Below are positions 56,775-64,000 of a stretch of 64,000 nucleotides of DNA, one piece after another. Every line of letters begins with the position of its first letter. The first letter of the stretch is position 1. Under the pieces are notes generated by a model that did not search any database, had not been told where the DNA came from, and saw nothing but the letters and a program-made list of their open reading frames with translations. The stretch comes from Liolophura sinensis (taxonomy: Eukaryota > Mollusca > Polyplacophora > Chitonida > Chitonidae), in the NCBI RefSeq assembly GCF_032854445.1, contig NC_088297.1, positions 13,319,335 through 13,383,334 on the forward strand, written 5' to 3'. Made by a program: the position numbers and the translations under genes.

Positions 56775-56900
56775 TACGTGGGGAGGTTTGCCATCAGCAA
56801 CCTGTTTATGGTTGTGGGTTTCGCTCCGGGCCATGTCGTAAGTGAAATATTCTTGAGTACCTACGGCATAAAACACCAAACATAAATAAATAAATAAGTA
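56775..56900 (+). repeat. Main-family SINE, internally shortened
   Basis: TACGTGGGGAGGTTTGCCAT, GTTTCGCTCCGGGCC, AAGTGAAATATTCTTGAGTA and (ATAA)n tail. Confidence 0.85.
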
Positions 56901-59000
56901 TACTTTATATGGAGTTTCACACACTAATTAAACCGAGGTATAAGTGAAACAGTTCTTGAATACTGTAACCATTTGGTCAAACGATAACCGAATGAAAAAA
57001 AATAAATAAATGACGAGGAACTTCGTATATATATAGGCGGGGGAGCTTAAGTTTTGGAAATTCACGCAAAAAATGTAATCCCTAGTTTTGTTTGACGACA
57101 GTTTTACAAACCCAAACTAGACCATATATATAGACATTTGATTTACTTCTTAACTTAAACTATTTAAGGATTATAGTATAGAAAGTTAAGAAGCAAAGAT
57201 GTTAAAGGCTTGTTTAGAACACATTACCCGTATATTACAGATATAATGTATGAAGATTATCGGATTACCACACCCCTAATCCTCTTGCTGCTGTGCATGT
57301 AAACTTGACCTCGTCTTTTAAGCGGATTAATTCGCCTCAGATTTTTCTTTGATCAGCCGCATATATCTCTTCTCTGATTTCTGCCAAAATGGGCAGTTCG
57401 TCACCTTGATTTCAGCTTTTAAGTGTAACAACTTAATCGACAAATGACCATGGCCCTTATAGCTTCCCAAAATACAGAATTATTGGTTACCAAACAGATT
57501 TTAATAGCGGCTAAGAAAAGACGCCTATACTACAGTGTTATTAGATGAAGGTAATTCAATTAAGGTAATGCTATGTATGCGTCGACACAGACATTCGTAT
57601 ACCAGCCCTCAACCAAAATGGACGTTCCGGGTCAATAATCGCAAGGCTAATTCCAAAAACGATTTCAGACACTAAGTACCAAAGAACTAAGAAGTATATA
57701 AAGTACGAAATTAGGACGGAATATGTAAAGAGAAAGCAGTCAACAGTTTCCATTGATTGGCGAATGAGTGAAATCAGTATTCAAATCGTGTTGAATGCTG
57801 TACTATATAAGTTGACGGTAATCAATGTATATGCAACTGTTCACATATCCAACGAGGCGATTTAATTCAACATGATGAATACCCATACTATAGGCCTGTG
57901 TTAAGGACCAGTCGATATTTGATGTTATATGATAAGGAATAACGCCTTTGAGGCCATTTGCGCGGTGAAGACAGCGTCTTATAGTACAGCACTCCTTGAA
58001 AACCTTGTGTCTTCCACCAGTGTGGTGTGCATATCTGTAGGTAACACGTTGGCAAGTTCGTCAATAACTTTATTGCCAGAGGTCCGCTATCCAACACCAA
58101 TAAGAATGATCACCATCGCACAAGGGACACACTCTTCAATACTGCGTTAAACAACAATGATGTAAATAAATGAAATGTCATCACTATGGTGGGGTTTTTT
58201 TTTTGGGATATACCCGCAGACTATCCAATGAATGTGATATCTTTTTGAATCTTTAATGACGATTTAAGGTTCATGTGTAGCAACCTGATTACTATCTTCA
58301 GCCAGACGAACCCTATGACACCAGCTGAGCCTCGGTTCAGTTCTTCGAGGCCTTTTTCATTTTTAATCTTGCTTTTTAAAACCTCATCAACATGAATGGA
58401 TTTTGGCACTGAAAGTTAAAACTTTCACACAAAAGTTCAAAATTCAGTATTTTAAATTTGACTTGGGAGAAAAGTGGTTTTGTGGAATTGGCGGGGCCCC
58501 TGCAATTCTTTCCGCACGGAGGATTCATATGTGACAATGAATGTGGGTGTCATGGGACAGGGGTAGACTCTGCATGTCCGGTCATTTCAGACGCTAACTT
58601 GACCATCATCATATAATTCTTATCAAGTGTGGTATGGCGACATATTCATAGTTCTAGATGAAGATACCAGGGCCTGGTCGAGATCAGGCAGTTGTAAACA
58701 TGTAGTTCTGATAATCCTGAATTGGGCTGGAGCTGCCACGAGAGCGGTTACAATGCGACAGGCTTTTTAAGGTGTTGTTCTAGCCGAAGAAACATATTTC
58801 TCAAGTGATTTCCAACAAAAAAGTAAATGCCAACTTAAGCAAATTTGCTGAACTTCCTGTAGTTGCCTGAAACCAGACGCAAATCGGAGACTCCATCAGA
58901 CTCAGTACACTTGTACCGAGCCAACTAGTAATGTACCGGGCCGACTAGTGATGTATTTGGCCTTTCCCCCGTAAGCTGAGATAGTACCAAGTGTACCTAC
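56901..59000. other. Intergenic stretch, no gene seen
   Basis: A very decayed main-family SINE tail may lie at about 58075-58172 (ATACTGCGTTAAACAACAAT, GTAAATAAAT). Near 58915-58955 the phrase TACCG(A/G)GCC(A/G)ACTAGT occurs twice. Nothing else recognised. Confidence 0.5.
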
Positions 59001-59002
59001 TG

Positions 59003-59212
59003 GTATTTACTTATTTATTTGATTTGATTTGGTGTTCTACGCCATACTCAAGAATATTTCATTTATACGACGGCGGCCAGAATTGTGATGTGAGGAAACC
59101 AGGCAGAGCTCGTTGGAAACTCACGACCATCCACAGGTTGGTGGCAGACCTTCCCACGTATTGCCGGAGAGGAGCTTGACTTGAACTCACAGCGACCGCA
59201 TTGGTGAGGAGT
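59003..59212 (-). repeat. Main-family SINE, nearly full length
   Basis: Tail, ACGCCATACTCAAGAATATT core, body, TTGACTTGAACTCACAGCGA and CCGCATTGGTGAG on the plus strand. The outer part of the tRNA head is missing. Confidence 0.9.
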
Positions 59213-59440
59213 GTGTGTGTCTATTAGTGTAAGTTCAAGAAATGGCTCAGGATTGAATCAGGGTGTACTGTTTACCAGGCCAGGGCGCTCTACAATGACT
59301 TGACCAACGCATTGAGCTCACAATGCATAACAACAGACGCCAAAATGTGGATTTTAATAACTACAAAATGTAAAAAAAAAAATAATAAATAAATAAATTC
59401 AAAAAGAAAGCAACATGCACAATAAATTTTCCACTCGTAA

Positions 59441-61314
59441 TTAAGTGACATAAAACTCTTCTAGATTCAGATAGCTCTTGAGTTTCTCCGGAAGTGGAAG
59501 ATGGGTAATTTTTGCACGGATGCCCCGTCCTAAAGACTTCCGGATAACGTATCTGCATTCTTTTGTCAAAGATGGCGGTTCTAGTCTGCAGCAGTCTAAC
59601 CACTGAAGAATTTCCGAGAAACCTTTTTGGACAGCAACAGAGCGGTAAATTTCCTGGTTCAGCCACGGTTCGTTGTTCAGCCTTGTACCAGCATGCACCA
59701 AAAACTCTACAAGTCTGATGTTATAACCGAAAAAGAGAGCTAAGTAAAGTGGCGAGAACGATTCATTGTTTAGGATATTGACTTCAGCACCTTTATCCAC
59801 CAGAGCTTCAATGATCTCAAACCGGCTAGTAAAATCTCCGCGTGCGAGATCTTCCTCAAAATCTGGAAAGGGAATCCGTTTTCGTCTCCGTACCGGATCC
59901 GGAGAGGCCGATAGCAGGATTTTTGTAATCACGGGCCGAAGTCGTGCGCACGCAGCGTGAAGAGGCGTGTTTCCGGTGTTGCTGACAGTGTTTACATCAA
60001 TTCCACGCGATAGAAGCAAATGCACCATATCCGGTTTGTCACAAATGACTGGATGAAACAACGCCGTCCAATTAAAACGGTCCGCTCTGTTTACGTCCGC
60101 CCCCGCGGACAAAAGGGCGTCAACCACATCTCCATGGTTACCTTCCACGGCACGATGTAATGGCGTCCGACGGAAGTCATCCTCGGCGTCTTTGTCTGCG
60201 CCATTTTGTAGGAGCCAGGATACAGTGTCCAAGTGACCTCGCCATGCAGCGAAATGTAAGGGCGACATGGCTGTGGCCTCACGGGCCCCTACGTCCGCGC
60301 CGTGATCGTGAAGTTCCTGCAGGGCCTTTACCATTCCGTTCAGAGCGGCAATGTGAACAGGGTTTCGATATGGAAACGTCCTCTCCGCCATGCTGACATC
60401 TGCGCCCCCTTGCGTGAGAACGATGGCGATGTCTTCATGACCGTCCTCGAGCGCGTGCACGAGCGGAGTGCGCGTGAAGAGGATGACGGCATTCGTGTTT
60501 ACGCCTTCCTCAATTAGTGCCCGGATGAGACCTTTATCCTCGTTCTCTATGGCGCCAACTAACTGGAATTGCATCTCTTTCTGTCGACACACACCTGTGG
60601 GAGGAAGACAACATATGTGACGAAGGTCAAGAAATGTCCAAAATATACCCCTCACCCTTCTGAACCACCACGCAAACCCCAGTAGATCTCTTAACTTGAT
60701 CAAAGGATCTTAAGACAAAGAAAAGCTTTGCACTAGGTTACTTGAAGGCCTAATTGGGGGTACATTTCATGTAGTCTGAAACCCCCCTCTCAACTTAAAT
60801 TGTGTCCAAGACTGACACGTGAACACGAGGTCTATATTTGATGTGCAAATCTCGCTCAAAGACGTAATTTCGCCTTACAAGAATTCCACGCCTCTGATTC
60901 AAACCACCCATGCAAAACACCACAAGACGAAATCTTGTTTGGTTAGACAAGATATAAGTGTGTTTTGACATGCGACAAGGCACTCAACGTTTTGATATGT
61001 TTCAATTAACTTATGTACATCAACTGAATCTTCGTAAAACCGCCGTTATGATAATTAAACATTCTTAAGTGCGGAGTTTAGTACCAATCAAATAAATTAA
61101 ATGTAGAAATAAAAGATATGTTATCTTTTGACAAAATGTATACGTATTTGCTTAAAATTAGTCACACACTTGCATAGTCGGCCATGTTTGCCTGCACTAT
61201 TTTTTCCTGAGCCTCATAGCGCCTGCGCACAGCCTCTTGTTCTTCCCGTGTGGGTTGTGGCGGTAAAGGGGGCGCTCGAGGTGGGGATTTCCGGAGAGCT
61301 GATCCTTCAGCCAT
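59441..61314 (-). CDS. Ankyrin-repeat and SOCS-box protein (ASB-like, 432 aa)
   Basis: Exon 1 is 61314-61170 and exon 2 is 60594-59441, with phase 1 at the junction (A|GT gives Ser) and one terminal stop. Exon 1 supplies MAEG, a Pro-rich stretch and a helical EEQEAVRRRYEAQEK segment. Exon 2 has about eight ankyrin repeats (for example TPLVHALEDGHEDIAIVL, SPLHFAAWRGHLDTVSWLL, TPLHRAVEGNHGDVVDALL). It ends with a SOCS box (about 390-430): CRYVIRKSLGR, then ITHLPLPEKLKSYL, with the Leu-Pro-Leu-Pro-x-x-Leu core. ASB proteins are substrate receptors of Cullin-5/Elongin B-C ubiquitin ligases, with the ankyrin repeats choosing the substrate. The acceptor of exon 2 (TCCTCCCACAG) is strong. The donor of exon 1 (CAA|GTGTGT) is weak, so that join is less certain than the rest. 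The exon-2 frame is open upstream of the acceptor, but that part looks intronic. Confidence 0.87.
61036..61103 (+). repeat. Main-family SINE 3' end, in ASB-like intron 1
   Basis: ACCGCCGTTATGATAATTAA, CATTCTTAAGTGCGGAGTTT and ACCAATCAAATAAATTAAA. Confidence 0.75.
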
Positions 61315-61374
61315 GTTGACCCTCGTGGCTTTCGTTAAACCCCACAAGGTGCTACTATCTGTGTCAAAGAACAA

Positions 61375-62700
61375 AATATTTAAATACAGAATGTTTTATA
61401 TAAATCACTCAACCCCCTCCCCACCCCAAACTAGAAATCAACAATAAGTCACGCAAACTGCTTCAGCAATGAACCGTAGAGTTTTGTATATATTTTAGAG
61501 ATATTTTACTCATTTGGGGCCAACGTAATAAATTTTTAATTTTGACGCTAGTCATGACAGGCGCAAAAACAATATAAACAGCAGACCAAATACATAACGT
61601 GTGAATAAACAACGTTGGATTATAACTTCGATTGATTTATTCCTTCACTTGACTGCTTCTTAATTTTTCACTTATAGTATTCATGTCGGTTGCCTATCCC
61701 ACAAAGCCATTTCCAGCATTTGGAGAGGTCGGATAGATTATTTTGATTGACAGCGGCGATCGGTTATATGTAGTTTAACCTGTAGATACGAACACAATTA
61801 TAAACCATTTAACCCTCTGAATGTATGTTCAAAGTATATATAAGTACGATGTAAACCATCCTAATATATAAATATCGATTTGTTTATTCTACGTCAACAG
61901 GCCTACGGTTGACTGGTTGTCATTCCACACTTGTATACTTGTATATAGTCTTAACCTTGATATACAGTCGGTCTGTGACTGAGACAGCTAATTTAGATAA
62001 GGTTGATTATAGATCTAGAAAGTTCCTCTAAAGTAACTGAAACTCCCACCCCCCCCCCCCCCCTCCCAAACAAATCATCCTACCAGGCATTGTGGTATAT
62101 ACGGTTAATTACACACCTTCCTCAGTCCAAAAATATTTGGCCACATCTCCACGTTGCTGCTGGTTTACCATATTTATAAGTTTACCTCCCTTTGTACATG
62201 TTATTCGATCCAAGCTATTTTAAGTAACTTGCAGAGTGATATTAAACTTCCCAGTGCCGGTAGCCAAACTCGACCGTTTGCATTTGGAGTTGCTGTCTTT
62301 GTGAAGCGGTCTGACGACTACACGGAAGACTTTAGTACTTGCACAAACTAACCTTTATGCTCAATAACTCGACATAGCACTCGTGAAACAGAAAACGGCA
62401 GACGTACCTTTCTAGCTTTACGGAGACACGCACATCTTCTTAATCGGCCATGGCTGTTATTGTGAGACAGGGGAGACAACTTTTGACAATCTGAAATGGG
62501 GAGTGCTCAGATTTGCTTTTACATGGCGGTTCATGTACAGTAGAAACCTGGACAGGGAATTTGTACTTTCGATCTCGTTCCACTGCGGCTTTAAATCAAG
62601 ACATTTTTTATGTAGTCGTCGAGGTGTGGTGTGTGGCTTACCACTGTTCGCTGCAGTAATAAATTAAAAAAAAAGAGAATACGACATTTTAATTAACACA
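61375..62700. other. Upstream flank of the ASB-like gene, no gene seen
   Basis: An acceptor-like TTTGACACAG at about 61360 on the minus strand suggests that the start-codon exon is preceded by a 5' UTR intron, so the promoter would be somewhere here. A poly-C tract lies at 62049-62067. Confidence 0.45.
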
Positions 62701-62702
62701 AA

Positions 62703-62925
62703 TTTATTTATGTATTTATTTGATTAGTGTTTTACGCCGTACTCGGTAATATTTGACTTACGACGACGGCCAGGAAACCGGCAGAGCCAAGCGGAAACCC
62801 ACGACATTGCATCCGCGAGATGGCGACATACGCCTACTTTCCCACGTACGACCGGAGAGGAAGCTAGCATAACCTGGACTTGAACTCACGGTCATGGCAA
62901 TGGGTGAGTGGCAGCTGAGTCAAAC
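62703..62925 (-). repeat. Main-family SINE, left arm of an inverted pair
   Basis: Tail, ACGCCGTACTCGGTAATATT core, body, and CTTGAACTCACGGTCATGGC, ending in TGAGTGGCAGCTGAGTCA. Confidence 0.88.
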
Positions 62926-62934
62926 ACCAATCAA

Positions 62935-63080
62935 AACATAGCTCCACGAATGACTTATGGGTTTCCCTCAGGATCTGCCCGGTTTCCTCCCACCGTAATG
63001 CTGGCCGCCGTCGTATAAGTGAAATATTCTTGAGTACGGTGTAAAACAGCAAGCAAATAAATAAGTAAATAAATAAAATA
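62935..63080 (+). repeat. Main-family SINE, right arm of an inverted pair
   Basis: GATCTGCCCGGTTTCCTCCC, TAATGCTGGCCGCCGTCG, AAGTGAAATATTCTTGAGTA and (ATAA)n. It faces the preceding copy head to head, so a transcript through both would fold into a long hairpin. Confidence 0.9.
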
Positions 63081-63337
63081 AAGGAACTAATGAATAACCA
63101 TTGAATAGAGAGTTAAACAACAATCAATCAATCAACCAATCAATGGATCAGGGCTGGTCATTCAGTACACTATTCTCACCAATTAAATGTTGATACAAAT
63201 CAATATTGATGTCGTTAATTAAAGTTTACGTCCAACATGCACCGAGCGATCTGTTCCACTACGGCATTACACACTGCATAGTACATAGTATTTATGTGGT
63301 AAGGTAAAATAAGCGAGCAGGTAAACTAAAACAAACA

Positions 63338-63465
63338 ATGGCCTGCAGCAACCTGCGGATGGTCATGTGTTTCCTCCGAAGTGTCCCCGGTTTCCTCGCA
63401 TCATAATGCTGGCCGCCGTAATATGAGTGAAAGTAATGCGTAAAACATAAATCAAATAAATCAAT
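63338..63465 (+). repeat. Main-family SINE, 3' half
   Basis: GCAGCAACCTGCGGATGGTC, CCCCGGTTTCCTCGCATC, then a shortened core AATATGAGTGAAAGTAATGC. Confidence 0.85.
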
Positions 63466-63599
63466 GCCATACAACAAACAATCAATTACCATTTCATCTG
63501 TTTATTATATTATGGCACAGCAGTTTAACACGCCATCTGTGACCACACCACACTTCTACAGGCTATGAGCCCATGCAAATACACGTATTAATGTTCCAG

Positions 63600-63703
63600 G
63601 GTATAGCTCCCAGTTTCCTCGCACCGTAAAGCTGGCCGCTGCCATATTAGTGAAATATTTTTAAGAACAGCGTAAAACATCAATTGAATTAATAAATAAA
63701 GAA
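63600..63703 (+). repeat. Main-family SINE, 3' end
   Basis: CCCAGTTTCCTCGCACCG, TAAAGCTGGCCGCTGCC, AGTGAAATATTTTTAAGAAC and AATTAATAAATAAAG. Confidence 0.8.
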
Positions 63704-64000
63704 ATAACGGTAGAGCAGTTTAATACGCTATGTGTGACCATACCACACTTCTACAGGGTATGGGCTAATGTACACACATAGAATAATGTTCCTGGAATAG
63801 CTTTATGCTGTCCCGAAGAATTTTTCTCTTTGTTATGGGTGTTGTTAAATGGTTGAAGGAAACCGCAGTGCTTAGAAGAAGATAAAAAAAACAGGACCAA
63901 CACCGCCATTCACTTGCACACAAAAACACTTGCGAAAATGAGATAATTTATGAATATCATGCGCGGTTTACCTAACTTGTGTTCGTACAACAAAAACACA

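Noticed and set aside
1-64000. LTR retrotransposons, endogenous retrovirus or Polinton copies
   Set aside because: No paired long terminal repeats and no gag, integrase, envelope or capsid-like stretches were recognised.

Overview
The window looks like nuclear DNA of a lophotrochozoan invertebrate, most likely a mollusc and perhaps a bivalve. This is inferred from short exons with GT-AG introns, low gene density, metazoan signalling genes, and above all dozens of copies of one tRNA-derived SINE of a type I associate with molluscs. No species can be named from the sequence alone. There are no bacterial-type operons, CRISPR arrays, or recognisable LTR or virus-derived elements.

Six host-type or gene-like loci can be supported. 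From left to right: (1) a fucosyltransferase-like type II membrane enzyme (3404-4663, +). (2) A complete TNF-superfamily ligand in five exons on the minus strand (16405 down to 8690); its exon phases join perfectly and include two micro-exons of 31 and 35 nt. (3) and (4) Between 16.9 and 21.2 kb, a SWIM zinc-finger plus YqaJ nuclease gene (+, three exons, 439 aa) and a THAP-domain/coiled-coil gene (-, four exons, 193 aa). They start at opposite ends, converge, and have interdigitated exons. A 14-bp motif sits in inverted orientation just outside both start codons. This looks like a transposon-derived two-gene unit, either a stripped element or a domesticated one. (5) A C2H2 zinc-finger transcription factor on the minus strand (50179 down to 44462) with an N-terminal SNAG-like peptide and Fez/Gfi-like fingers. 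(6) An ankyrin-repeat SOCS-box (ASB-like) gene on the minus strand (61314 down to 59441).

The rest is intergenic and repeat-rich. At 23.0-26.0 kb lies a decayed Mutator-like (MULE) transposase gene, interrupted by a LINE reverse-transcriptase fragment and by a SINE. At 36.5-38.5 kb is a roughly 2-kb G-rich minisatellite with a 47-bp unit. At 41.97-42.71 kb are two adjacent tandem arrays with units of about 23 and 28 bp. At 43.26-43.49 kb is a short MITE with about 42-bp terminal inverted repeats and a degenerate second copy near 6.3 kb. SINE copies of one main family occur throughout and are densest at 54.5-63.7 kb; one has a perfect 14-bp target-site duplication.

Exon boundaries were read by eye from splice consensus and phase agreement. 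They are internally consistent but not supported by transcripts. Long stretches (about 30-36 kb, 50.3-54.5 kb, 56.9-59.0 kb) show no gene I can support.
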